Under the pieces are notes generated by a model. The model was not told where the DNA came from. It worked only from the letters and a program-made list of their open reading frames with translations, and searched no databases. Below are positions 1 through 5,749 of a stretch of 7,493 nt of DNA, one piece after another. This stretch comes from Christensenellaceae bacterium (GTDB taxonomy: Bacteria; Bacillota; Clostridia; Christensenellales; DTU072). A program made the translations under genes and the position numbers. Numbering within the stretch: position 1 is the stretch's first letter; each line of letters opens with the position of its first letter. The stretch lies in NCBI GenBank assembly GCA_031260775.1, contig JAISKW010000177.1, positions 1 to 7,493 on the forward strand, written 5' to 3'.

Positions 1-244
1 CTAATTTTATGAGGATTCCGTTTTTTATTTCCTCTAATTCCTCATCGGTCAATGAACCGTAGCTTTTTGCGCCTCCGCTCATATCGGCATACGCTTTAAT
101 CGCCACGCTGTCGGGCGGAATGTACCGCTTTGTTTGCTTGCCTTTGAGGGGAATTTTCTTCCCGTCCTCGCCGTAGGTGTATTCCGTTATGTCCTCGGTC
201 ACGAAAAAACCTTCGGACAATTTCTTAAATAATTCCTCGTTCAT
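1..244 (-). CDS. Small phage-like hypothetical protein, 3' end beyond the window
   Basis: The frame opens at ATG 244-242 and stays open for 81 codons to the left edge, so the C-terminus is missing. The visible protein starts MNEELFKKLSEGFFVTED, has a charged middle, then KRYIPPDSVAIKAYADM at about residues 39-55 and an acidic helix LTDEELEEIK at 65-74. It starts inside the stop of the upstream gene (ATGA overlap, 244-241) and has a strong AGGAGG at 255-260 with 10-nt spacing, so translational coupling is very likely. The 'Thr-Lys-x-Tyr-x-Pro-Pro-Asp-x-x-Ala-Ile' pattern faintly recalls the C-terminal half of small phage terminase-associated proteins in clostridial prophages, but the usual N-terminal helix-turn-helix is absent and I do not assign a function. 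That it is a real gene is well supported; the phage link is inference from the neighbour. Confidence 0.65.
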   Translation of the reverse strand, partial: MNEELFKKLSEGFFVTEDITEYTYGEDGKKIPLKGKQTKRYIPPDSVAIKAYADMSGGAKSYGSLTDEELEEIKNGILIKL

Positions 245-729
245 TTCTTCTTTTCCTCCTTTATGAACTTGTCATACACCCGTTTAAGGCAGACAACACT
301 GCCGAAAAGCTCAAGAAATTCTTCCTCCGTAACGGCTTCTTCGATAATCGGCTTCATTTTACGGATAGACCTCGCCCGCACGGCACGGATATAACTCCCC
401 GTTTTTTCGAACCGTTCCGACGCCCTTTTGGGGCTGACGCGGCACTCGTAACCGCCGTCTTTTTCGTAAAAAAACACGGAATGCATTATTCCCTTGTCCG
501 AATCCGACAACGTTTCGATAGCGGCTCTGAGGGCTTGGTAGACGTGCAGCAGCAAATCGCGCCGCTCGCGAAGCCTGATTACTTTCAAACAAAGCGTCAT
601 TGGCGGGGTTTTTGCCGAGTGGTTAAAGCTAAAGCTTACTAAATCCTTAATTACCTTGTTGTACGCCGAAACGGCGTAGGGCAGCGCGTATTGCGCCGCA
701 AAAATTGTGTTTAATTGTTCGTCCTTCAT
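241..729 (-). CDS. Sigma-70 region-4-like HTH protein, phage-type late regulator candidate
   Basis: This 162-aa protein has an N-terminal helical part (1-50), a helix RRDLLLHVYQALRAAIETL (about 56-74), then LSDSDKGIM (74-82) and a probable helix-turn-helix at about 99-125 (SPKRASERF, turn, YIRAVRARSIRKM). This order matches sigma-70 region 4, where a 'LPERxRxVL' helix is followed by an HTH with a basic recognition helix. The same plan is used by ArpU/RinA-type and positive-control factors of Firmicute phages. Regions 1-3 of sigma are absent, so it is not a complete sigma factor. The start at 729 is supported by AAGGAG at 741-746 (11-nt spacing). The gene overlaps the next one by ATGA, indicating an operon. 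A role in switching on a late or mobile-element operon is inferred; a plain DNA-binding regulator is the main alternative. Confidence 0.7.
   Translation of the reverse strand: MKDEQLNTIFAAQYALPYAVSAYNKVIKDLVSFSFNHSAKTPPMTLCLKVIRLRERRDLLLHVYQALRAAIETLSDSDKGIMHSVFFYEKDGGYECRVSPKRASERFEKTGSYIRAVRARSIRKMKPIIEEAVTEEEFLELFGSVVCLKRVYDKFIKEEKKK
255..260 (-). promoter_or_regulatory. Strong Shine-Dalgarno of the small coupled gene
   Basis: On the minus strand this reads AGGAGG, 10 nt before the ATG at 244. It lies inside the last codons (Lys/Glu-rich tail) of the upstream gene and fixes the start of the small gene. It contrasts with the SD-less starts of the genes further right. Confidence 0.7.
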
Positions 730-740
730 AAATCTTTTTT

Positions 741-746
741 CTCCTT
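741..746 (-). promoter_or_regulatory. Shine-Dalgarno of the sigma-like gene
   Basis: The minus strand reads AAGGAG, 11 nt before ATG 729. It decides the start of the HTH gene and abuts the repeat cluster at 746-769. Confidence 0.65.
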
Positions 747-769
747 AGCAATCTATAGCAATTCGCTAT
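746..769. promoter_or_regulatory. Operator-like repeat cluster ahead of the sigma-like gene
   Basis: TAGCAAT occurs twice as a direct repeat 10 bp apart (746-752 and 756-762), one helical turn. ATAGC at 755-759 is mirrored by GCTAT at 765-769, a 5-bp inverted repeat with a 5-nt spacer. A weak minus-strand promoter can be drawn through it (-35-like TTGTTT at 774-779, 16-bp spacer, TATAGA at 752-757). The cluster overlaps this possible -10 and lies next to the SD, where a repressor or autoregulator would act. This is based on geometry only. Confidence 0.3.
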
Positions 770-916
770 TAACAAACAACTTATTATGTACTTTAACCTA
801 AATAAACGCCTTAATCCTTGCAATCCTCATTATCAACGCGCCCAACAAAGTAAATTTGTCTTTTGCTACACTAATTCTAATATAAATTTTTCCATTACAA
901 ACCGTGCATTGCGTTA

Positions 917-945
917 AAAATATAGCGAAATAATTTGAATTGCAA
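917..945 (-). promoter_or_regulatory. Possible distal promoter of the phage-like operon
   Basis: On the minus strand TTGCAA (940-945) is followed after 17 bp by TATTTT (917-922); a TATATT lies two bases earlier with a 15-bp spacer. If used, it would leave a 5' leader of about 180 nt before ATG 729. The stretch is AT-rich, so chance matches are likely. Confidence 0.25.
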
Positions 946-957
946 CGCATTTTGTAC

Positions 958-987
958 TTGACACACGAGAGGACAATTAAATATCAT
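958..987 (+). promoter_or_regulatory. Plus-strand promoter-like sequence with a consensus -35
   Basis: A perfect TTGACA at 958-963 is followed after 18 bp by TATCAT at 982-987 (5 of 6 to TATAAT). Transcription would begin near 994 and run into the palindromic element and towards the 3' end of the convergent phosphoesterase gene. No convincing gene lies downstream; the only nearby frame is a 26-codon basic peptide (1005-1085) without an SD. It could drive a short or antisense RNA, or be fortuitous. Confidence 0.3.
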
Positions 988-997
988 TGCAAACAAA

Positions 998-1052
998 ATA
1001 ATAAATGGATTCTGTGACTTTGCGCAGAATGACAAGGGGGGGGATTTATTAT
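998..1052. repeat. Palindromic repeat element, copy A
   Basis: Perfect 9-bp inverted ends, ATAATAAAT (998-1006) and ATTTATTAT (1044-1052), enclose a 37-bp interior. The interior contains a second inverted repeat, ATTCTG (1009-1014) and CAGAAT (1025-1030), with a 10-nt loop, followed by a run of eight G (1036-1043). The core, read on the minus strand, aligns with copy B at 5648-5674, including the flanking GTC, both 6-bp arms and loop length. It resembles the dispersed 'GTCATTCTG...CAGAATC' palindromes known from many bacterial genomes. It encodes nothing visible. Confidence 0.55.
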
Positions 1053-1060
1053 CCGTTAAA

Positions 1061-1097
1061 ATACAAAAGAAAACGGGCGCAATAGTCCGCGCCCGTT
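1061..1097 (-). terminator. Rho-independent terminator of the phosphoesterase gene
   Basis: On the minus strand a 9-bp perfect GC-rich stem (arms 1089-1097 and 1072-1080, AACGGGCGC with its complement) with an 8-nt loop is followed by a T-rich tail (TTCTTTTGTAT, 1071-1061). It starts 56 nt after the stop codon at 1154. There is no T tract on the plus side, so it works in one direction. Confidence 0.85.
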
Positions 1098-1153
1098 GTG
1101 TAATATCCAAACATTCCTTAATATTTCTTTCCCAAAATCGAACTCTACAAAAA

Positions 1154-3178
1154 CTACGCCGCCGGAGTATAATCGGGGGTTTTGTCTAAGATTATCGAAT
1201 TAACTTCTTCGCCGTCGGCGTTGATGTAACGGAACTCGATTTCGCCGTTCGCAATGTACAAATTCGAACCGCCGTACTCAAATTTATCCTCGGTAAAGTC
1301 TAAGGAAATCAATTTTTTCAAAATTGCGACAACCTCCGTTGACGTACCGCCGGCTTTGCCGCCGGTCGTAACCGCGTTCGTATAAGCAAAGGCATTTTCG
1401 ACGTCTAAACCGATTGTTTCTAAATCAACCACACCCCTTGCGATAAGCGCGTTAGCCGCTTCGTTGAGCCCCAAATAGGCGTAAGTTTCGCCGTCCGCAA
1501 GCGGCTTGTTCGATGCCCATGTATGCGAGTGCCCCGACAATGTCAGGTCAACGTTGTTCCTTTTTATACCGGCAAAGTACCGCGCGCGCAGAACTTCGGC
1601 TTGAGTCGATAATGCATCGTACGGCGAAGGTAACGCCTCGCTTTGCCCCGTGAACTCCGAAGAATGGGTCAAAACTACGTTGAATACCCCGGGAGCCGCG
1701 TAACCGTACTTGTCGAACCAGTCCATTTGCTCCTTTTGATAAGCGTTCATATCGTACTGCCCGTCATGCTCCCAGTAATCGCCCCCGTAGGTTTCCGCGC
1801 TGTCAAGCACCGTAAACTGATAGTTTCCGCGCTTAATTTGATAGTAGAACGATTTCAACCCGAGCCAACTGTATGCTGTGTTCATCTCGTTGAAGTCGGC
1901 TCTCACCTCGTGGTTGCCGCGGACAAATATGCCGGGAATTGCACCTTTCGATGCCGCCGCCGCGCCTTTCAGGAAGTAGTCGATAAAGTCTTGCTCGTTT
2001 ACATAGAAGTTTGCGTAGTCGCCGCCGTATACGATTAAATCAATCGCGCCGTTTTTTGCCATTGCATCGCTGTCCGCAACCGCGCCGAGTTCCGTCACCC
2101 GCTCGTGCCAATCGGAGTACAATGCGATATTCAAATTGTCTTTTAACGCATAATCGCCTGCAAAATCAATCTCGTTTCCGCTGATAATCGTACCTTTCGA
2201 AAAGTCTATTTTGTCGTATGATAACTTCTTCGAGTACTTAAACGCATGAATTTGATAGGTTTTATTGTCTAAATACGAGTACGGAATTTTTACCGCATGA
2301 ATTTTGCCTACCCGTTTGACGCCGGCGTCCGCCGACCAGTAAACGTCGGGGTCATCCTCGATTGTTACCCAACCGATGCTGTCCTCGTTCGTTGCAAAAA
2401 TAACCGAATAATAGCCGATTCCGCCGGTTTCGCCGACGTCCAAAACGGCAGCGTCCGCCGCGAATTCGAACTTCAAGTGCGTACCGTATACCCACGAGGC
2501 GATGCAACCGGCGATTAACAATACCGATACGAGTACCGCAAAGACGCCCTTAGTTTTTTTGAACTTAATCGTAGGAAACCACAGCAGCAAGAACGGAATT
2601 GCCACCAAAAGCACCGCAAACGGCAGGTATTTTATTGCGTCGATAAACTCCGCGGGGTGTGCGATTATCGAGCTTACGTAGTCTACTAACAAATAGAAAA
2701 CCGTAAACACCATAGACAGAGTGAAAAAGAACGAGAAAATGAGCGGTAAATGCTTCTTTTTGCACCAAAGGAACAACAATATCAGGTCAAACGCCGCGTT
2801 TGCGAGCATCAGATAGAAAATAATTGACGAATAGGGGAAGTCCGACGGAATACTTTTGAGCAGTTTTACCGCTTCTTTGGCGATTTCGTTGTTGATAAAC
2901 ACGTAACCGTCGCGGAAAACATAGTTAATGAGCGGCGCAATGATTGCAAGCAACGTAAAAATCGCCGCGATAAACAGGCATAATCCGCCGATAGGTCCGC
3001 GCCTTTTTGCCTCTTTTTTCTTTTTACCGTCGAAAACCTCCTGCTCGGGGGTGTAGCCGTAGTTCGCAGGAGGAGCGTCGTACTGCACCGGCATAAATGA
3101 ATATGTATACCCTTGAGGAATGCTGTATCCGGCGTTCTGTTGCGCCGCAGCCTGCGTTATCTTGCTTTTCTTTGCCAT
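1154..3178 (-). CDS. Membrane-anchored calcineurin-like metallophosphoesterase
   Basis: With start ATG 3178 the protein is 674 aa. A Gln/Tyr/Pro-rich cytosolic tail (about 1-50) and a KKKKEAKRR patch precede five hydrophobic segments at about 61-86, 116-138, 144-168, 182-204 and 211-233. Basic loops after segments 2 and 4 and before segment 1 place the N-terminus inside and the catalytic part outside. A beta-rich region at about 237-320 resembles the fibronectin-type domain ahead of purple acid phosphatase catalytic domains. The five metallophosphoesterase motifs are all present: D-x-H (D356, H358), GGD (D387), GNHE (N422, H423), TH (H505) and GHSH (H550, H552), so a dinuclear metal site is intact. 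The substrate is unknown; a phosphomonoester, phosphodiester or lipid-linked phosphate is possible. An ATG at 3202 would add MCARTHKE; a stop lies directly before it, and neither start has a good SD. I prefer 3178 because MAKKSK is a more typical N-terminus. Confidence 0.9.
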   Translation of the reverse strand: MAKKSKITQAAAQQNAGYSIPQGYTYSFMPVQYDAPPANYGYTPEQEVFDGKKKKEAKRRGPIGGLCLFIAAIFTLLAIIAPLINYVFRDGYVFINNEIAKEAVKLLKSIPSDFPYSSIIFYLMLANAAFDLILLFLWCKKKHLPLIFSFFFTLSMVFTVFYLLVDYVSSIIAHPAEFIDAIKYLPFAVLLVAIPFLLLWFPTIKFKKTKGVFAVLVSVLLIAGCIASWVYGTHLKFEFAADAAVLDVGETGGIGYYSVIFATNEDSIGWVTIEDDPDVYWSADAGVKRVGKIHAVKIPYSYLDNKTYQIHAFKYSKKLSYDKIDFSKGTIISGNEIDFAGDYALKDNLNIALYSDWHERVTELGAVADSDAMAKNGAIDLIVYGGDYANFYVNEQDFIDYFLKGAAAASKGAIPGIFVRGNHEVRADFNEMNTAYSWLGLKSFYYQIKRGNYQFTVLDSAETYGGDYWEHDGQYDMNAYQKEQMDWFDKYGYAAPGVFNVVLTHSSEFTGQSEALPSPYDALSTQAEVLRARYFAGIKRNNVDLTLSGHSHTWASNKPLADGETYAYLGLNEAANALIARGVVDLETIGLDVENAFAYTNAVTTGGKAGGTSTEVVAILKKLISLDFTEDKFEYGGSNLYIANGEIEFRYINADGEEVNSIILDKTPDYTPAA

Positions 3179-3183
3179 TTCTT

Positions 3184-3217
3184 TGTGCGTTCGCGCGCAC
3201 ATTCATATACGCGCACA
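3184..3217 (-). promoter_or_regulatory. GC-rich hairpin over the phosphoesterase start region
   Basis: On the minus strand TGTGCG (3217-3212) can pair with CGCACA (3189-3184), extendable by two CG pairs past a 2-nt AA bulge. The upstream candidate ATG (3202) lies in the loop and the preferred ATG (3178) lies 5 nt after the stem. It could affect start choice or translation; no regulatory class is recognised. Confidence 0.3.
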
Positions 3218-3230
3218 CGCAATATATATA

Positions 3231-3259
3231 ATGATAGTTTATCGCGCCCGAAACTTCAA
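3231..3259 (-). promoter_or_regulatory. Sigma-70-type promoter of the phosphoesterase gene
   Basis: On the minus strand TTGAAG (3254-3259) is followed after exactly 17 bp by TATCAT (3231-3236, 5 of 6 to consensus). Transcription would start near 3224, giving a leader of about 45 nt to ATG 3178. It suggests this gene is transcribed separately from the GNAT gene 131 bp upstream. Confidence 0.5.
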
Positions 3260-3333
3260 GAACGAAAAAGATGGCAGGAGCGAACAACCGCATTGTCGGG
3301 ATACGGGTCGCATCGTAAAATTCGATTAATATT

Positions 3334-3915
3334 TCACAATATCTGTGAGGTGCGCTTAATCATTATATATGCGCCGGGCAAACTCTTAAGGATTGTAAAG
3401 CCGATATGCTTGTAAAAACTTACGGCGTTTTTGTTTGCCGTTCCTACGCCGAGCGCGACTCCGTTAATACGGTTCTTTTCTAAGCTTTCAAGTAATGTGC
3501 GGACAAGCTTGCCTCCTACGCCTTGTTTTTGTCCGATAGGCAAAATGTCGATATGAAGATGCGCCGCCGCTTCCTTTTTATAGCTTTTACTTAACGGTAT
3601 TTCAAAACGGCGTTGAACCGCCTCGCCGAAGCTTAATTTATATAAGGCTTTTGCATAGTGTTTTTTTACGACCGAGGCATATTCGTCGATATCGGGCGCG
3701 CAAAGAATATAGCCGAAAACGCCCTCCGTTCGGCTCTCGGCGACATAGCAGTTATCGGTAAATTTTTCTATATAAGGGTCACAAAAGCGGTTGCATAAGG
3801 CCGCACGCTTTTTCGAGGTCGACAAATTCCGCCCCTCCGCGGTTGCAATGCAAATTTCACGGCACGCTTCTAAATCGGTTATCCGGGCTTTTCGTATAAT
3901 ATAATCCGAAACCAC
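3334..3915 (-). CDS. GNAT-family N-acetyltransferase
   Basis: This 193-aa protein should transfer an acetyl group from acetyl-CoA to an amine. The acetyl-CoA motif is AHLHIDILPIGQKQGVGGKL (about 118-137), with Q-x-x-G-x-G at Q129, G132 and G134. Motif B follows (GVALGVGTANKNAVSFYKHIGF, about 152-173), with the typical N-x-x-A-x-x-F-Y-x-x-x-G-F. The 'HLHIDILP...Q' core and the long insert at about 75-117 resemble the acetyltransferase-like family related to the C-terminal domain of O-GlcNAcase more than the small GNAT toxins. The start is GTG 3915 with GGAG at 3926-3929 (10-nt spacing) inside the last codons of the SecB-like gene, whose stop is 5 nt upstream. The two genes therefore look co-transcribed and coupled. 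The acceptor is unknown. Confidence 0.85.
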   Translation of the reverse strand: MVSDYIIRKARITDLEACREICIATAEGRNLSTSKKRAALCNRFCDPYIEKFTDNCYVAESRTEGVFGYILCAPDIDEYASVVKKHYAKALYKLSFGEAVQRRFEIPLSKSYKKEAAAHLHIDILPIGQKQGVGGKLVRTLLESLEKNRINGVALGVGTANKNAVSFYKHIGFTILKSLPGAYIMIKRTSQIL

Positions 3916-3920
3916 CGGAA

Positions 3921-4319
3921 TTATTCTCCGTCTTTAATTTCGTCTTCTTTCTTTTTCGCCTCGCCGAAGTTGATAAACGGCAGATAATACGGCGGAATTC
4001 CGGCTTTCAGAGTGATATCCGCAACAGCGGTCCTTGCGAACGGATACAACGTGTTGCTTACATACAAGCGGACCGATTCAACGTCTACTTTGCCGCTTAA
4101 AACAAAGGTGCCGGTTACGGCAAGCTCAACCTCGAACGGGGTAGGCTTGTCCTCGGCGTTCACGATTGAAACAAGAAGCTTAGCGAAAACGTTCGAAGGC
4201 GTTTGCTTAATCTCTAACTTAATCAAAGGGTTAAGAACGTATTTTACGTTCTCTTTAGGCTCTGTCAGCGAAAATTTTACCGAAGGAACCGTCGTTCCTA
4301 TCAATTGTACAGTACTCAC
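3921..4319 (-). CDS. SecB-like chaperone family protein
   Basis: This 132-aa protein matches the SecB fold by pattern. 'NPLIKLEI' (30-37) parallels the first conserved strand of SecB, 'PFEVELAVTGTFVLSG' (61-76) the central strands, and 'VSNTLYPFARTAVADITLKAGIPP' (87-110) plus 'YYLPFINF' (111-118) the highly conserved 'xNxLFPYAR...I..x...G.xPxxxLxPxNF' block. A charged tail AKKKEDEIKDGE ends it. SecB-family proteins hold unfolded clients for export, or act as chaperones of toxin-antitoxin modules. Firmicutes generally lack classical SecB but have SecB-like families (for example DUF1149). Start GTG 4319 has no SD and lies 6 nt after a -10 hexamer, so it is predicted to be leaderless. The nearest neighbour is a GNAT gene; no HigBA-like pair is present, so the role is open. 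Confidence 0.75.
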   Translation of the reverse strand: MSTVQLIGTTVPSVKFSLTEPKENVKYVLNPLIKLEIKQTPSNVFAKLLVSIVNAEDKPTPFEVELAVTGTFVLSGKVDVESVRLYVSNTLYPFARTAVADITLKAGIPPYYLPFINFGEAKKKEDEIKDGE

Positions 4320-4325
4320 AATTAT

Positions 4326-4354
4326 ATTTTATGCGATACCGCCGTTTAGTTCAA
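4326..4354 (-). promoter_or_regulatory. Promoter of SecB-like/GNAT unit, predicted leaderless
   Basis: On the minus strand TTGAAC (4349-4354) is followed after 17 bp by TAAAAT (4326-4331). A second, overlapping TATAAT lies at 4321-4326. With TAAAAT as the -10, exactly 6 nt separate it from GTG 4319, so the transcript should begin at or next to the start codon. No SD is present. Confidence 0.55.
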
Positions 4355-4374
4355 TACACGGTTTATGTTAAAAT
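4345..4374 (+). promoter_or_regulatory. Promoter of the PlsC-like gene, predicted leaderless
   Basis: TAAAAT at 4369-4374 ends 6 nt before GTG 4381, mirroring the divergent gene. The -35 is poor (TTTAGT at 4345-4350, 18-bp spacer). It overlaps the -35 of the opposite promoter, so the two polymerase sites cannot easily be occupied together. Confidence 0.4.
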
Positions 4375-4380
4375 TTAACT

Positions 4381-5619
4381 GTGAAAAAGAACAAAGAGGA
4401 AAAGAAACTTCCCATTGTTGCAAAAAGACCTAATTGGTTTGCATACCGCATCGTAATTCCGCTCGGAAGCATTGTCGCGCGGATTCTTTTTAAGTTCAAA
4501 AGCGTAAAAACTCCGGAGGCAAAAGCGTTCTTAAAGAGCAAAAAGCCGTTTTTGGTGGTCAGTCCGCACATGAGCAAGTTGGACGTCGGGTTCGTTCTTT
4601 TAGGACTGAAACCCGCGCGGATTAACGTGGTTACGGGGCGCGATTTGTTTTCGTGGGGCGTTTTGAAGCCGTTCCGCGAAATGTTTTCGGCAATTCCTAT
4701 GAGTCAGTTCGCGCTTGATTTAGCCTCAATCAGGATTCTCAATCAAGCCGTTAAGGACGGGTTATCGATTTACCTCTGTCCCGAGGGCAAAATTACGCTT
4801 GACGGCACGCAGATGCATTACCTCCCCCCGGCAACCGCTAAACTCGTCAAAATGATTGGTCTGCCGGTTCTGCTTGCGGTCAATAACGGCGCGTATTCCG
4901 CGCTCCCGAAATGGGGCGGCATTAAGCACGGCAAGGTTACGCAACAGGTTTCGGTTATGATTACCGAAGAGGAAATTAAAACCCTTAAGCCGACGGAAAT
5001 TTACGAAAGGCTGAAAGCGGGTTTCGTTACCGACCAAAACGAATATCAAATTCAGAATCAAGTCGTATTCAAAAACAAAAAACCCGCGAAAGGGCTCCAC
5101 CACGTGTTGTTTAAGTGCCCTAAATGCGGCGAAGAATATGAGAACTACAGCACCGAAACCGAGTTAATATGCGCCTCGTGCGGCAACGCCGTCAAGTACT
5201 TAAAAACCGGTGAGCTCGTCGCAAAAGGCGACAGTATATCGCCGGGTACAATTTCAAAATGGTACGCGTTCGAGCGGGCAAGCATAAAAGCCGAGCTTCT
5301 TGCCGACCCCGAATTTGTTGAATCGCACCCCGTAATTTGGGAAATCAATAAAACCGGCGAATACGTCGAAACGGGCGAAGGTGAGTTAATAATTACCCGT
5401 GACGCGCTTACGTTTAAGGGCAAGGACTACTACGGTGTCAATGCCGAAATCGTTGTGCCCATTGCCAAAACGCATACGATTGTCGAAAAAATGAAGGAGG
5501 GCATCGATATAACCTTGGAGGGCGACGTCGTAAACCGCTTCTATTTCCGCGACCAAAAATTCGCCGTGCGCTACCTATTAATCGTGGAGGAAGCGTTTAA
5601 GCTGCTGCAAAACATCTAA
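4381..5619 (+). CDS. PlsC-like acyltransferase with zinc ribbon and PH-like tail
   Basis: This 412-aa protein has an N-terminal lysophosphatidic-acid-acyltransferase-type domain (about 1-225). Motif I, H-x4-D, is HMSKLD with H63 and D68. The glycerolipid-binding region is near 81-98, motif III is LCPEGK with P134, E135 and G136, and motif IV is GLPVLLAVNNG (160-170). It should transfer an acyl chain to a lysophospholipid-type acceptor at the membrane. A zinc ribbon follows (C246-x2-C249 and C264-x2-C267). The remaining ~130 residues end in a beta-rich stretch and helix (about 333-412) resembling a PH/GRAM-like fold. Standard PlsC is about 200-250 aa, so the C-terminal half is an added module of unknown purpose, possibly membrane or partner sensing. 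The start is GTG 4381 without an SD. It diverges from the SecB-like gene and converges on the patatin gene. Acceptor specificity is unproven. Confidence 0.85.
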   Translation: MKKNKEEKKLPIVAKRPNWFAYRIVIPLGSIVARILFKFKSVKTPEAKAFLKSKKPFLVVSPHMSKLDVGFVLLGLKPARINVVTGRDLFSWGVLKPFREMFSAIPMSQFALDLASIRILNQAVKDGLSIYLCPEGKITLDGTQMHYLPPATAKLVKMIGLPVLLAVNNGAYSALPKWGGIKHGKVTQQVSVMITEEEIKTLKPTEIYERLKAGFVTDQNEYQIQNQVVFKNKKPAKGLHHVLFKCPKCGEEYENYSTETELICASCGNAVKYLKTGELVAKGDSISPGTISKWYAFERASIKAELLADPEFVESHPVIWEINKTGEYVETGEGELIITRDALTFKGKDYYGVNAEIVVPIAKTHTIVEKMKEGIDITLEGDVVNRFYFRDQKFAVRYLLIVEEAFKLLQNI

Positions 5620-5749
5620 ATTCTTCGGGTGTGGACAATCGCGTATCGTCATTCTGCACGCAGTCGCAGAATCTAAACGTTATAAGAATTGCACCCTACG
5701 ACTTTGCGCCGGGTGGCACAAAAGCCTGAAGTCTGCACCTAAATTCTTC
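5616..5749. repeat. Direct-repeat-flanked insertion between convergent genes
   Basis: CTAAATTCTTC occurs at 5616-5626 and again at 5739-5749, an 11-bp perfect direct repeat. The left copy holds the TAA stop of the acyltransferase and the right copy the TAG stop of the patatin. The 112 bp between has weak inverted ends (GTGTGGAC at 5629-5636 against GTGCAGAC on the minus strand, 5738-5731; 6 of 8) and contains palindrome copy B. The layout is that of a small non-autonomous insertion with target duplication. It has no coding capacity. Confidence 0.4.
5648..5674. repeat. Palindromic repeat element, copy B
   Basis: GTC, ATTCTG (5651-5656), a 10-nt loop and CAGAAT (5667-5672) reproduce, in opposite orientation, the core of copy A at 1007-1033. 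A further partial copy may follow, since GACTTTGCGC at 5700-5709 is identical to 1016-1025 of copy A. A nearby CACCC/GGGTG pair (5692-5696, 5711-5715) could also fold, but lacks a T tract, so I do not call a terminator. Confidence 0.55.

Noticed and set aside
905..950. Inverted repeat TGCGTT (910-915)/AACGCA (944-949) as a structured site
   Set aside because: Only 6 bp over 28 nt in AT-rich DNA, which chance explains.
895..1110. 71-codon minus-strand open frame
   Set aside because: It runs across the terminator stem and the palindromic repeat, has no SD, and its composition does not look like a protein.
3113..3415. Plus-strand frames across the phosphoesterase start and GNAT end
   Set aside because: They lie antisense to two well-supported genes and over a minus-strand promoter, with low-complexity translations and no support as proteins.
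3334..4319. Toxin-antitoxin-chaperone (HigBA-SecB-like) module
   Set aside because: No HigB- or HigA-like gene is adjacent, and the GNAT resembles a metabolic-type family, so the claim is left as a question only.
5691..5715. CACCC/GGGTG hairpin as a bidirectional terminator
   Set aside because: Only 5 bp with a 14-nt loop, and no T tract on either strand.
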